A stretch of DNA of 64,000 bases, taken from positions 965,126 through 1,029,125 of the forward strand of contig NZ_KQ033912.1 of NCBI RefSeq assembly GCF_000969835.1, given 5' to 3'. The translations under genes were made by a program, and so were the position numbers. The stretch comes from Parabacteroides goldsteinii DSM 19448 = WAL 12034. GTDB lineage: Bacteria > Bacteroidota > Bacteroidia > Bacteroidales > Tannerellaceae. Shown one piece after another: positions 54,559-63,667 of the stretch. Below the pieces are notes generated by a model, which had not been told where the DNA came from, searched no databases, and saw nothing but the letters and a program-made list of their open reading frames with translations. Position 1 is the first letter of the stretch. Each line of letters begins with the position of its first letter.

Positions 54559-55194
54559 ATGAAATCGATTATTTTTCTATTCCTTATTTGTTGTAATTCA
54601 CTTATCTGTTGGGCACAAGGAGTTCATTCCAACTATTTGTTTCCTGAATTTACTGATTCTTATATTTATTATAAAGATGGAAGAGTTTTTCAAGTACAGT
54701 CAAACTACGATCTTCTGAAAAACATGTTCCAATTCATCGACAAGGATAATGAGATAAAAGAATTTGCAGACCCTGAAATGATTGTATCCATAAAGATTGG
54801 AGAACGGATATTCATATTAGTAAACAAGAATGAAGCAGCAGAAGTAATACAATCAGACCCACGAATTTTGGTTCAATATTCAGGTCAAAAACGAATAAAA
54901 AAAGACTTAACATTTGGAGGGAAAACAGAGACAGCTTCTGTTGATAGCTATTCCAATATGGTTTATGGAACAGGAGACGATACAAAAAACACTGTCATAA
55001 CCAAATTAGAATATCAATTCTATATCGAAAAAAACAAACGGCTAAAACGATTCTCTACAGAGAAACAATTCCTGAAACTATTTCCTAAACAAAAAGAAGA
55101 ACTAAAGAAATACATCGATGAAAGCAAAGTTGATTTCAATTCTATCGAACAAGTAGTACAGCTTTGCAATCACGCCTTTGCTATTGAAAAATAA
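54559..55194 (+). CDS. exported protein of unknown function
   Basis: 211 residues. Signal peptide MKSIIFLFLICCNSLICWAQ. The mature region starts GVHSNYLFPEFTDSYIYYKD and is mixed alpha/beta with many Lys, Glu and Asp: DLLKNMFQFIDKDNEIKEF, then a Lys-rich C-terminal helix LFPKQKEELKKYIDESKVDF. No family recognised. AT-rich like the susC cluster before it. It follows the operon hairpin by 31 bp, so it may be read through or have its own weak promoter. An intrinsic terminator follows. Confidence 0.7.
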   Translation: MKSIIFLFLICCNSLICWAQGVHSNYLFPEFTDSYIYYKDGRVFQVQSNYDLLKNMFQFIDKDNEIKEFADPEMIVSIKIGERIFILVNKNEAAEVIQSDPRILVQYSGQKRIKKDLTFGGKTETASVDSYSNMVYGTGDDTKNTVITKLEYQFYIEKNKRLKRFSTEKQFLKLFPKQKEELKKYIDESKVDFNSIEQVVQLCNHAFAIEK

Positions 55195-55287
55195 AAGAAG
55201 AAACATTGGTGGTTTTAAGAACATACTGGTTTTATACTATTGGCGAAGTAAACAACAACAAACAGGAATGTTCAATCTCTAAACCAA

Positions 55288-55326
55288 AGAGGTGGCCTCC
55301 TTCAACAGGGCCACCTCTCCTTTTTT
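55288..55326 (+). terminator. intrinsic terminator
   Basis: AGAGGTGGCC (55288-55297) pairs with GGCCACCTCT (55309-55318), then CC and six T. It can serve both the upstream plus-strand gene and the convergent META gene. Confidence 0.85.
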
Positions 55327-55340
55327 ATGAAATTACTTAT

Positions 55341-55784
55341 TTATTTCTTTTCGATAACCATCAGCTTTCCATTATCGGTCCCGTAAAAAGCAATCGTATT
55401 CACGGGCTTTACATTTCCTTCCGCTTCAAAACGAACGACTTTATTCAGAGCTTCCAGAAACTCCTGCTCGCCTTTCAGATCAGGACACGCCATGCGCGTC
55501 GTGGCGACTTGCGGAAACTTAATGATGTTCTTCCGTGCTTCCGAATATTCGATATTGCCGTTCATCCGGTTACAACCGGCATTCCCCGACAAATGGTTAC
55601 GGGCAACATCAATGACAATAAGCTGTTTGCTGTCTGCCGGATCAAGTTTCTTACCGTTCAGTTCCACTACACTCCATTCGCCATCCAGGTCTGAATAGGA
55701 AGCCACCACAGCTTTTTGTGATTTACAGGAAGCAAATACGGCTATCCCCACAACTGCCAGGCAGAGATATAAATACTTCTTCAT
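55341..55784 (-). CDS. META-domain lipoprotein (second of a tandem pair)
   Basis: 147 residues. Lipoprotein signal MKKYLYLCLAVVGIAVFASC (Cys20). One META domain (HslJ-like): DLDGEWSVVELNGKKLDPAD, then HLSGNAGCNRMNGNIEY and ATTRMACPDLKGEQEFLEAL, the usual GxxGCNxxxG and TxMACP motifs. Function of META domains is unclear; HslJ is linked to heat and novobiocin response in E. coli. Starts 5 bp after the other META gene, so it is a tandem duplication in one operon. Confidence 0.9.
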   Translation of the reverse strand: MKKYLYLCLAVVGIAVFASCKSQKAVVASYSDLDGEWSVVELNGKKLDPADSKQLIVIDVARNHLSGNAGCNRMNGNIEYSEARKNIIKFPQVATTRMACPDLKGEQEFLEALNKVVRFEAEGNVKPVNTIAFYGTDNGKLMVIEKK

Positions 55785-55789
55785 ACGGT

Positions 55790-56215
55790 TTAATTTTTAG
55801 ATAAAACAAGCAATACGTTGCCGTCCTGGTCTACCAGGGCCATTTCGCTTTCAGAATTACCGGCTTTAACCGCTTTCACATCACCCATCGCTTTCATGAT
55901 CGCATCTTCCGTTGCCATATCCGGACAAGCCATCATTGTAGCAGCACCCGGTGCAATAGTGATCGAAGAAACATCGTTGGCATCTAATGTAATGGTTGTA
56001 TTGAACATATTACAACCGGCATTGCCATGCAATTTATTCTGAGCCATATCGAATTCCATATAGGGCAGTCCTTCTTTCAGAATCTTTTCGCCTTTTACTT
56101 CTACCACATTCCATTTACCTTCCAGTTTCTTTGCGTCTGTTTTGGCTTCAGAACAAGAAATCATCATCCCAAGTACCATCGGGAGCATCAATACATAAAA
56201 AATCACTCTTTTCAT
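55790..56215 (-). CDS. META-domain lipoprotein (first of a tandem pair)
   Basis: 141 residues. Lipoprotein signal MKRVIFYVLMLPMVLGMMISC (Cys21). META domain: KLEGKWNVVEVKGEKILKEG, KLHGNAGCNMFNTTITLD and AATMMACPDMATEDAIMKAM. About one-third similar to the neighbouring META protein with the same motif spacing. Promoter not identified. Divergent from the M23 peptidase gene. Confidence 0.9.
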   Translation of the reverse strand: MKRVIFYVLMLPMVLGMMISCSEAKTDAKKLEGKWNVVEVKGEKILKEGLPYMEFDMAQNKLHGNAGCNMFNTTITLDANDVSSITIAPGAATMMACPDMATEDAIMKAMGDVKAVKAGNSESEMALVDQDGNVLLVLSKN

Positions 56216-56361
56216 AATCTATACTATTTGTTATATCACTTACAAGGATAAGACGCCAAATCCGTCCAAATTGTTCCCCAAAGATATTCTATTTAGTCAA
56301 TATTAACAAATCTTCCCTTCTACGCTACTTCCATGCGCCTGATGCTTTACATTATTTTCCG

Positions 56362-56369
56362 TAAGTTTG
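56362..56369 (+). promoter_or_regulatory. -7 box of the M23-family gene
   Basis: TAAGTTTG, exact TAnnTTTG, 33 bp before the ATG at 56402. It lies inside the longer ORF, so the upstream start at 56333 is not used. Confidence 0.5.
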
Positions 56370-56401
56370 CACCCGACGAACAAACTATAAATGAGGATAT
56401 A

Positions 56402-57676
56402 ATGAAGAGATCAGGCATTGCACCTATTTTGATTTTACTGTTCATAGTAGGTATCTCCTGCAAAAACACCCCTAAACAATGCGAAGAAGAAGTTGACAGC
56501 GAATGGATCGACAGTCTCCAACGCGTATATCAATACGGTATCTGTATCGATACACTCGACCTGAAAGAGTATAAGATGAAAAACGGTGATAATCCGGCTG
56601 CAATCTTCTCTAACCTCGGTTTCTCTGCCTTAATGGCTGACAGTATCAGCAGATCGTCCAAAGAAGTTCTGGACCCTACAAAGCTACAGGCGGGCATGCA
56701 TTATTATACCTTCTCCATGCAAGACAGCACTGCACAGATACGCTACATTGCTTTTGCTAAATCGAAAACCGATTACGCAGTGATCGACTTTACCGGCGAT
56801 ACGATCAGTGCCTACGAGTTTAACAAGCCTATTACTTTAAAACGCCAGTACGTAGAAGGAACGATCAATTCCTCCTTATGGAACGTATTACAATCGAAAG
56901 GCGTAAACCCGCTGCTGGCGATCAATATTGCCGATGTCTTTGCCTGGCAAATAGACTTTTATGATGTAAAAGAAGGGGATTCTTTCCGTGTCCTCTATGA
57001 TATTGCTTATATCGACGACACAACTGCACTGAATATAAGCGGTATCCAGGGAGCAATTTTTACTCATCAGGGAAAAGACTTCGTAGCCATCCCCTTTACC
57101 CAGGACAGCGTATTCGAATACTTCGACCAGGACGGGAACAGTTTGCGTAAAGCATTCCTGAAAGCCCCGCTGGATATCTTCCGTATCACGTCACGCTTTA
57201 CGAATGCCCGTTTCCATCCGATTCTGAAACGTTATCGCGCTCACCACGGGGTTGATTATGCAGCACCGGTCGGTACCCCGGTTAAAAGCATCGGAGCCGG
57301 AACCGTTATTGCCAAAGGATATCAGAATGGAGGCGGAAATTTCCTGAAAGTAAAACACAACTCCGTATATACCACCACTTATATGCATCTCAGTAAGTTC
57401 GCCAAAGGCATACAGGTGGGCAGTCATGTGCAGCAAGGTGAAGTGATCGCCTATGTGGGTTCTACCGGTCTCTCGACTGGTCCTCATCTCGATTTCCGTG
57501 TACACAAAAACGGCCAGCCGATAAATCCCCTGAACATGGAGGCACCTCCTTCATTGCCTGTCAAAGCGGAACTCCGCGACAGTTTTGCTATCGTAAAACA
57601 ACAGGTACTTGCCGAATTGGACAGCATGCAAACACGGCATATAGAAGTTGCCGATACACTTCTGATAACGGAATAA
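56402..57676 (+). CDS. M23-family (LytM) peptidoglycan endopeptidase-like lipoprotein
   Basis: 424 residues from the ATG at 56402. Lipoprotein signal MKRSGIAPILILLFIVGISC (Cys20). The N-terminal half is an OapA/LysM-like beta domain; the M23 domain starts RITSRFTNARFHP. Its first zinc motif HHGVDYAAPVGTPVKSIGAG keeps HxxxD, and TYMHLSKFAKGIQVGSHVQQ supplies the catalytic-loop His. The last motif is STGPHLDFRVHKNGQ, where the usual HLHF is HLDF, so one zinc ligand may be Asp, or the enzyme may be weakly active. Acts on cell-wall cross-links or activates another enzyme at the outer membrane. Confidence 0.88.
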   Translation: MKRSGIAPILILLFIVGISCKNTPKQCEEEVDSEWIDSLQRVYQYGICIDTLDLKEYKMKNGDNPAAIFSNLGFSALMADSISRSSKEVLDPTKLQAGMHYYTFSMQDSTAQIRYIAFAKSKTDYAVIDFTGDTISAYEFNKPITLKRQYVEGTINSSLWNVLQSKGVNPLLAINIADVFAWQIDFYDVKEGDSFRVLYDIAYIDDTTALNISGIQGAIFTHQGKDFVAIPFTQDSVFEYFDQDGNSLRKAFLKAPLDIFRITSRFTNARFHPILKRYRAHHGVDYAAPVGTPVKSIGAGTVIAKGYQNGGGNFLKVKHNSVYTTTYMHLSKFAKGIQVGSHVQQGEVIAYVGSTGLSTGPHLDFRVHKNGQPINPLNMEAPPSLPVKAELRDSFAIVKQQVLAELDSMQTRHIEVADTLLITE

Positions 57677-57754
57677 ATAGCCGGACAGGAAGGTTTCAAA
57701 CGGATGCCTACCCGCGGATGAAGCGGTGCCTATCGGTTTCAGCTCCGATAACTA

Positions 57755-57784
57755 TTGCTTTTAAGTAGAATTATGCTACATTTG
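57755..57784 (+). promoter_or_regulatory. promoter of yccF-like gene
   Basis: TTG (57755-57757), 19-bp spacer, TACATTTG (57777-57784), 23 bp before the ATG. Confidence 0.65.
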
Positions 57785-57807
57785 TAGGAACTATAAATCA
57801 CGCAAGT

Positions 57808-58176
57808 ATGAAATTTTTAGGTAATATCATCTGGTTAATATTCGGCGGACTGATCACCAGTATTGAATATCTGGTTTCAAGCCTCCTGCTAATGGTTACG
57901 ATCATCGGCATTCCATTCGGACTACAGACATTGAAACTGGCTCTGCTGGCTTTGTGGCCTTTTGGTAGCACGGTTACGGATAATGGCAATTCCGGAGGTT
58001 GCCTCTGCATTATCATGAACATTCTATGGATCATACTCGGAGGTTTCTGGATCTGCCTGACACACCTGGGATTCGGGTTACTGCTGTGTATCACCATCAT
58101 CGGTATCCCTTGGGGAAGGCAACATTTCAAGATGGCAGCCCTTGCCCTGACTCCTTTTGGTAAGAATATCAACTAA
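57808..58176 (+). CDS. YccF-domain inner-membrane protein
   Basis: 122 residues made of two copies of one motif: FLGNIIWLIFGGLI with TIIGIPFGLQTLKLALLALW (first half) and IMNILWIILGGFW with TIIGIPWGRQHFKMAALALT (second half), each ending PFG. Four membrane segments. The YccF family function is unknown. It overlaps the convergent dipeptidase gene by 4 bp. Confidence 0.9.
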   Translation: MKFLGNIIWLIFGGLITSIEYLVSSLLLMVTIIGIPFGLQTLKLALLALWPFGSTVTDNGNSGGCLCIIMNILWIILGGFWICLTHLGFGLLLCITIIGIPWGRQHFKMAALALTPFGKNIN

Positions 58177-58841
58177 TCCAAAACAGGATAGCTTTGCCGG
58201 GCTTCTGCCCGGCTGCAAGCATTGAAATGCCACCATTCATAAGGAATGATGCGGAATCCGGCATTTCTCATGATCCGGCGAAGCAAACGTCGGTTATCAT
58301 AAGCTGTGCGATCTATTTTCCCGGCATCCAATAAAGCCTCTTCATTATTCGTATGAGCCTCTTCGCCAAAGAAATCGAATGGCGTTCCCATAGGAAGGGG
58401 AGCGCCTGTTTTATCAAGGATAGTTACATCTATTGCCATTCCATAATTATGCAATCCGCCGCCGTTAGCCGGATTGCTGACATAATTCACCTTATCGGTT
58501 CCGCGAACAAGTGCCCACATTTTACGTTGTACAGACATTGGGCGGGCCGCATCATAAACAACCAGCGTAAGGTCGGGATTTTCTTTTTTCAATAGCCGTT
58601 GAGCCGCGATAAGTTTCCCGGCGGCATCCGGATGAAGCCAGGCACGCGTGATTCCGGAATAAACAGCTTCCCCCATAAAATTATCAGGAGTTGCATAAAC
58701 CAGTTGTACACGAATGGAAGAATCCTGTGCAGAGATATCGACCAGTCCTTTATTGCGCAGATAGGTATCCAGTTCTTCCGCATCGGCACAGGCACAAACA
58801 AACAGTACCGCTAACAGGAATATATGCTTCGGCCACTTCAT
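58173..58841 (-). CDS. D-alanyl-D-alanine dipeptidase (VanX-type, M15D)
   Basis: 222 residues. Signal peptide MKWPKHIFLLAVLFVCACAD. Zinc and catalytic motifs: NGGGLHNYGMAIDVTILD (SxHxxGxAxD-like, with His and Asp) and IIPYEWWHFN (Glu and His). VVYDAARPMSVQRKMWALVR holds the conserved Arg. Enzymes of this group cut D-Ala-D-Ala in the periplasm and serve in wall recycling; no vancomycin-resistance genes are near. Convergent with yccF and 11 bp after murI. Confidence 0.9.
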   Translation of the reverse strand: MKWPKHIFLLAVLFVCACADAEELDTYLRNKGLVDISAQDSSIRVQLVYATPDNFMGEAVYSGITRAWLHPDAAGKLIAAQRLLKKENPDLTLVVYDAARPMSVQRKMWALVRGTDKVNYVSNPANGGGLHNYGMAIDVTILDKTGAPLPMGTPFDFFGEEAHTNNEEALLDAGKIDRTAYDNRRLLRRIMRNAGFRIIPYEWWHFNACSRAEARQSYPVLD

Positions 58842-58852
58842 CGGATTCTTTT

Positions 58853-59686
58853 TTAATCAATAGATATCTGCTCCACTTCTATCGGATCATTCAGGAAGAC
58901 TGAGGCTGCCTCCGAGAATTTCGCGGCAGACTCTGTAGTCAGGAAACGGCATTCTCCGCCACGGGTAAGCCGGCGGTCCATTTCCGGATGCCTGTTTAAA
59001 TAGTCTTTCAGGCTCTCTGCCACGTATTCTCCCTGCGCAAAGACAGTTACCCCTTGCGGCAAATACTGCCTGATTTTGCCGATTAAAAGCGGATAATGCG
59101 TGCATCCCAGTACCAGTGTATCTATCCGGGGATCGACCGACAGAATATGATCCAGATGTTTTTGTACAAAATAATCCGCTCCGGGAGAATCGAACTCATT
59201 GTTCTCAACTAATGGAACCCACATCGGACAGGACTCTCCCGTCACAGTGATATGGGGAAACATTTTCTCAATCTCCAGTGAATAGGAATGTGAAGATATT
59301 GTTCCGGCTGTCCCCAGGATACCTATATGCTTTGTAGTGCTGACCTGATCCATCATTTCCACCGTCGGACGAATCACTCCCAACACACGGCGGGCCGGAT
59401 CCCAGTCCGGCAGATCACGCTGCTGAATGGTACGCAAGGCTTTTGCCGATGCCGTATTACACGCCAGAATCACCAACTGACACCCCTCGGAAAACAATTT
59501 CATTACGGCCTGACGGGTGAAACGGTAAACCACCTCAAATGAACGTGGTCCATAAGGTGTACGTGCATTATCGCCCAGATAAATATAGTCATACTCAGGC
59601 ATTGCCTGGCGGATCTTATCAAAGACTGTCAATCCACCATAGCCGGAGTCAAAAATCCCGATAGGTCCTGCTTTTTGTGAAAACAT
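58853..59686 (-). CDS. murI: glutamate racemase
   Basis: 277 residues. Makes D-glutamate for peptidoglycan. Motifs: IGIFDSGYGGLTVF, DNARTPYGPRS, VILACNTASAKALR with the first catalytic Cys and LVLGCTHYPLLIGKIR with the second. It is downstream of the OmpH pair, separated by a 13-bp hairpin, and the dipeptidase follows 11 bp later. The start MFSQKAGPIGIFDSG is well defined. Confidence 0.95.
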   Translation of the reverse strand: MFSQKAGPIGIFDSGYGGLTVFDKIRQAMPEYDYIYLGDNARTPYGPRSFEVVYRFTRQAVMKLFSEGCQLVILACNTASAKALRTIQQRDLPDWDPARRVLGVIRPTVEMMDQVSTTKHIGILGTAGTISSHSYSLEIEKMFPHITVTGESCPMWVPLVENNEFDSPGADYFVQKHLDHILSVDPRIDTLVLGCTHYPLLIGKIRQYLPQGVTVFAQGEYVAESLKDYLNRHPEMDRRLTRGGECRFLTTESAAKFSEAASVFLNDPIEVEQISID

Positions 59687-59710
59687 ATTTCTTCCTTCTT
59701 TATATAATAC

Positions 59711-59747
59711 AACAAAGGATGCCCTCCATAGAAAGGCATCCTTTGTT
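59711..59747 (-). terminator. hairpin between ompH and murI
   Basis: AACAAAGGATGCC (59711-59723) pairs with GGCATCCTTTGTT (59735-59747), a 13-bp stem and 11-nt loop. No strong T-run on the minus strand, so it may attenuate rather than end the transcript. Confidence 0.7.
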
Positions 59748-59767
59748 ATATCTCTAATTAGAATCTA

Positions 59768-60271
59768 TTATTTCAAGCCTAATTTAGCTTTTACCAACGG
59801 AGTAGCATCGATTGCAGCATTGCCGGTATAAAGAACGATACCAGGATTGTTATCGATGATATAAGCATAGCCTTTTTCATCACCTACAGCTTTGATAGCA
59901 TTTCTAAGCTTATCCTGGATCGGAGCCAACAATTCCTGCTGTTTTTTATTCATATCCTGTTGTGCAACCTGTGTAAAGTTTTCAACACGCTGACGAATAT
60001 CTTCCAATTCCTGTGTTCTTCTCAGTTTGATATTTTCAGTCATTGAATCCTGCTGAGCGATATAATCTGTATATTTCTTTTGGAATTCATCCTCCATCGT
60101 CTTCATCTCACCCGCATATTTGTCATTCATCTGCTTCATTGTTTCCTGCATAGCTGCTATTTCCGGCATAGCCATCATAATTTCCTGCGAATTAACAATT
60201 GCCACCTTTGCTTCCTGAGCAAAAACTCCTAACGGGAGGATCATCAACAAAAAAATAATCAGTTTCTTCAT
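59768..60271 (-). CDS. OmpH/Skp family periplasmic chaperone (second copy)
   Basis: 167 residues. Signal peptide MKKLIIFLLMILPLGVFA, then the Skp start KVAIVNSQEIMMAMPEIAAM. A long coiled coil (about 45-120: NDKYAGEMKTMEDEFQKKYT, LEDIRQRVENFTQVAQQDMN) and a C-terminal DNNPGIVLYTGNAAIDATP. Skp trimers carry unfolded outer-membrane proteins to BamA. Co-directional with the first OmpH and bamA. Confidence 0.92.
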   Translation of the reverse strand: MKKLIIFLLMILPLGVFAQEAKVAIVNSQEIMMAMPEIAAMQETMKQMNDKYAGEMKTMEDEFQKKYTDYIAQQDSMTENIKLRRTQELEDIRQRVENFTQVAQQDMNKKQQELLAPIQDKLRNAIKAVGDEKGYAYIIDNNPGIVLYTGNAAIDATPLVKAKLGLK

Positions 60272-60340
60272 TTTCTATAAAATATTATTGTTATTAATCA
60301 ATCATGTTATTTTGTGCATAAAGCGCACAAATGTAAGCAT

Positions 60341-60856
60341 TTATTTTGAATATCCTAACTTTAACAGCACTTCATTGCTGATATCTATCTTCGGAGAAGC
60401 AAAAATAATACTCATCGCCGAAGCACGGTCAACAACGAGTTGATACCCCTTGTCTTCCGAAATCTCTTTTACGGCATTATAGATTTCATCCTGGATAGGT
60501 TTCATCAGGCTTTCACGCTTCTTGTACAACTCGCCTTCCGGTCCGAAATACTGACGTTTCAGGTCCTGTGCTTCCTGTTCCTTCTTCACAATCTCCTCTT
60601 CACGCTTCGTTTTCATCTCGGCAGAAAGGAATACCAAATCACTCTGATAGGTCTTATACATGTTTTGTGCTTCCTGCTGGATAGCTTCCACCTCATTCTG
60701 CCACTTCTTCGATACCTGGCTCAGCTGTTCGTTCGTCATCTCATAAGCCGGAATATTTTTTAGTATATACTCCATATCTATCAAGGCAAACTTTTGTGCC
60801 ATACCGGCAAAAGAGCAAAGGAGCATCATACAACTCAAAACAATAATCTTCTTCAT
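60341..60856 (-). CDS. OmpH/Skp family periplasmic chaperone (first copy)
   Basis: 171 residues from the ATG at 60856; an upstream in-frame ATG at 61057 lies inside bamA. Signal peptide MKKIIVLSCMMLLCSFAGMA. Core FALIDMEYILKNIPAYEMTN, then coiled coil (NEVEAIQQEAQNMYKTYQSD, EEEIVKKEQEAQDLKRQYFG) and C-terminal VVDRASAMSIIFASPKIDIS. Located 125 bp after bamA, the standard order in this group. Two Skp copies in a row suggest different client sets or heterotrimers (inference). Confidence 0.92.
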   Translation of the reverse strand: MKKIIVLSCMMLLCSFAGMAQKFALIDMEYILKNIPAYEMTNEQLSQVSKKWQNEVEAIQQEAQNMYKTYQSDLVFLSAEMKTKREEEIVKKEQEAQDLKRQYFGPEGELYKKRESLMKPIQDEIYNAVKEISEDKGYQLVVDRASAMSIIFASPKIDISNEVLLKLGYSK

Positions 60857-60980
60857 ACGCTTTCTTTTTATAGTTTCACTCTCTGACTGCAAATATAGCA
60901 GAGGGTTTACTTTGTTCCAACGAATTATGGTTAACGCTTGACGATGAATTGTTAATTTTAAATTAATCCATTGTTTATTA

Positions 60981-63653
60981 TTAGAACTCCTGTCCGATGA
61001 TGAAGTGGAAGTTGCTTCCACCTGCACTACGAGCACCATCCACCTTGTCGAAACCATACGCCCAGTCGATACCCATCAAACCGATCATAGGCAAGAAGAT
61101 ACGTACACCGACACCGGCAGAACGTTTCAGGTCAAACGGATTGAAGCTCTTCAAATCTCGCCATGCATTACCTGCTTCAGCAAATACAAGACCGTAAATC
61201 GTAGAAGACGGTTCCAACAGGAACGGATAACGTAATTCCATTGCCAGACGAGAGTAGGCATAACCATAAGAGTTATATCCACCATTACCGGCAATACTAC
61301 CGTTTTCGTAACCTCTCAAACCAATCGTTTCAGTCGCATACGTACTGGAGTATCCGCTCATACCGTCACCACCCATATAGAATGTTTCAAACGGAGAACG
61401 TTTGTGCTTGTTATAAGATCCCAAGAATCCGTATTCAACACGTGTCATCAATACCGGTGTACGTTTGATCGCTCTCGGAGCCAACGGAGAGAAGATCTTT
61501 GCTTTAAACTTCCATTTATGATACTCGATAAACTTAAACTTATCAGGATTATCGTCCGACATATTAGCATAGTCCTTTCCGTCCCATAAAGAATAAGGAG
61601 GAGTTGCACTGACTGACATAGAGAACTGCGAACCGCTACGAGTATACAACGGGTTGTCGATAGAGTTACGCTGCAACATCAATTCCAGGTTTACATTGTG
61701 GCAAGTACCGTTCTGCACCAAGAAGTATGCCCAGTCATGCATGATATACATCTGATAATTCAATGTAGCCATAAACTGGAAGTAGTCATCCGGCCAGTTC
61801 AGACGCTTACCATAACCGGCAGAAAGACCGAACATCATAATCGATTTATCCGGGTCGTATGCCAATTCATAGTTATTATTATAATAACCGCCATAGTTAC
61901 CGTAGTAACCGCCATACATGCTATTTCCATAATAAGGATAGCCACCGTAATAATTCGACATGCTGTTATTATAGTAGTTACTACTGATATCAGTCTGTTT
62001 GGAGAAATAAGCACTTACAGAAAGAGTATTCGGACGTCTTCCGCCGAACCACGGGTCCATAAATGAAATACTATAAGCCTGATAGTAGCGACCGTTAGTT
62101 TGTCCACTCAATGTCAATGTCTGGCCTTCACCCTGCGGGATAATACCTTTATAAGTTTTCGGATTCAGGAAGTTCTTCATGGAGAAGTTCGTAAACTTCA
62201 GACTCAACTTACCGATCACACCTGTTTGTCCCCAACCGGCAGAGAACTCAATCTGGTCGTTCGCCTTCGATGTCAGGTTATATTGGATATCCACTGTTCC
62301 GTTCTCCGGATCAGGTATCGGCTTCGGCTCCATATTTTCCGGGTCGAAATGTCCCATCTGGGCAATTTCACGAACGGAACGCATCAAGTCTTCACGGCTG
62401 AACAACATACCGGGCTTGGTACGAAGCTCACGACGTACGATATCTTCATACAAACGGTCGTTACCATTAATGATTACACGGTTGATGGTAGCCTGCGGGC
62501 CTTCCTGGATACGTACTTCCAAAGAGATAGAGTCGTTATCCACATCCACTTCTACCGGGTCGGCACTGAAGAAGATATAACCATTATTATAATACACATT
62601 GGAAACCGCATCTTCGTCTGTCGTCAAACGTTCATTCAACTTCTTCTGGTTATACACCTCTCCCGGTTTCATTCCCAGGATTGATTCCAAAAAGTCAGAT
62701 GCATACTGCGTATTACCCACGAAACGGATATCTTTCAGATAATATTTATCACCTTCTTCAACCTTCAGGTAGATGTCGACTTTCTTTTCATTAAAGTTGA
62801 CAACACTATCCGATAGCAGCACTGCATCACGATAACCGTGTTCGTTGTATTTAGCGATAATATTATTTTTATCATTCTCGTATTCTTCAGTAGTAAACTT
62901 CTTTGTACTGAATGCTTCCAGGATACTGGTTTTCCAGTCGTTCGGAAGACTGAACTTTTCATTCGTCTTCTTCATCGCCTTCTTCAGGTCCCTTGCTGAT
63001 AGAGCTTCATTACCTTCGAAGTAAATACGGTGGATCTTTGTCTTTTCGTTCTTATCGATATTAATATCAACAATCACCTCGCCTTCTTTCGACAAGTCGT
63101 CACGCTGTACAATATCAACGTCTACATTCTTAAAACCTTTGCCGTCAAAGAACTTCTGAATAACGATCTTTGCACGGTCCATCAGGTTGGGAGTTACCTG
63201 AAAACCTTTCTTCAAACCCAACTTGGCTTCAAGGTCTTCCCTCTCTCCTTTCTTGATACCATGATAATTTACTTCCGATATACGGGGACGTTGTTTCAAC
63301 TGAATTTCCAGCCAAACTTGGTCACCTTCAATCTTGGTTGCCAGGATTTTTACATCCGAGAACAATCCGTGTTTCCAAAAACGCTTTACCGCTGTTGTAA
63401 TCTCACCTCCGGCGTCGGGGATAGTGACCACGTCACCTACCGATAATCCGGAGAAACCGATTAACACGAAATCATCATAATTCTTAATACCCGTCACCTT
63501 AATATCGGCAATCTTATACCGCTTCGGCGTCGACGAATAATTAATGACCGGCACTTCTGCCGGTACTTCAACCTGGGTAGTGTCACTTTCCTGGGCAAAT
63601 GCTCCGCAGGCAAAACCTAGGAAAATAAAAAACAGCACTATTCTTTTGTACAT
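60981..63653 (-). CDS. bamA: BamA outer-membrane protein assembly factor
   Basis: 890 residues. Signal peptide MYKRIVLFFIFLGFACGAFA. Five POTRA domains at about 45-465 (YKIADIKVTGIKNYDDFVLI; KIHRIYFEGNEALSARDLKK; YLKDIRFVGNTQYASDFLES). Then the Omp85 barrel, ending HFIIGQEF with the usual terminal Phe. The barrel start contains a low-complexity Tyr/Gly/Asn stretch at about 556-598 (YYGGYPYYGNSMYGGYYGN). Folds beta-barrels into the outer membrane with the Skp proteins downstream. Follows uppS by 14 bp. Confidence 0.95.
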   Translation of the reverse strand: MYKRIVLFFIFLGFACGAFAQESDTTQVEVPAEVPVINYSSTPKRYKIADIKVTGIKNYDDFVLIGFSGLSVGDVVTIPDAGGEITTAVKRFWKHGLFSDVKILATKIEGDQVWLEIQLKQRPRISEVNYHGIKKGEREDLEAKLGLKKGFQVTPNLMDRAKIVIQKFFDGKGFKNVDVDIVQRDDLSKEGEVIVDINIDKNEKTKIHRIYFEGNEALSARDLKKAMKKTNEKFSLPNDWKTSILEAFSTKKFTTEEYENDKNNIIAKYNEHGYRDAVLLSDSVVNFNEKKVDIYLKVEEGDKYYLKDIRFVGNTQYASDFLESILGMKPGEVYNQKKLNERLTTDEDAVSNVYYNNGYIFFSADPVEVDVDNDSISLEVRIQEGPQATINRVIINGNDRLYEDIVRRELRTKPGMLFSREDLMRSVREIAQMGHFDPENMEPKPIPDPENGTVDIQYNLTSKANDQIEFSAGWGQTGVIGKLSLKFTNFSMKNFLNPKTYKGIIPQGEGQTLTLSGQTNGRYYQAYSISFMDPWFGGRRPNTLSVSAYFSKQTDISSNYYNNSMSNYYGGYPYYGNSMYGGYYGNYGGYYNNNYELAYDPDKSIMMFGLSAGYGKRLNWPDDYFQFMATLNYQMYIMHDWAYFLVQNGTCHNVNLELMLQRNSIDNPLYTRSGSQFSMSVSATPPYSLWDGKDYANMSDDNPDKFKFIEYHKWKFKAKIFSPLAPRAIKRTPVLMTRVEYGFLGSYNKHKRSPFETFYMGGDGMSGYSSTYATETIGLRGYENGSIAGNGGYNSYGYAYSRLAMELRYPFLLEPSSTIYGLVFAEAGNAWRDLKSFNPFDLKRSAGVGVRIFLPMIGLMGIDWAYGFDKVDGARSAGGSNFHFIIGQEF

Positions 63654-63667
63654 ATAACAGCTATTGT

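Noticed and set aside
58173..58841. Vancomycin-resistance cluster
   Set aside because: Only a VanX-type dipeptidase is present, with no VanH, VanA or VanS/R genes; it is more likely a wall-recycling enzyme.
60857..61057. Longer start for the first OmpH gene
   Set aside because: It would begin inside bamA and place 67 residues before a clear signal peptide.
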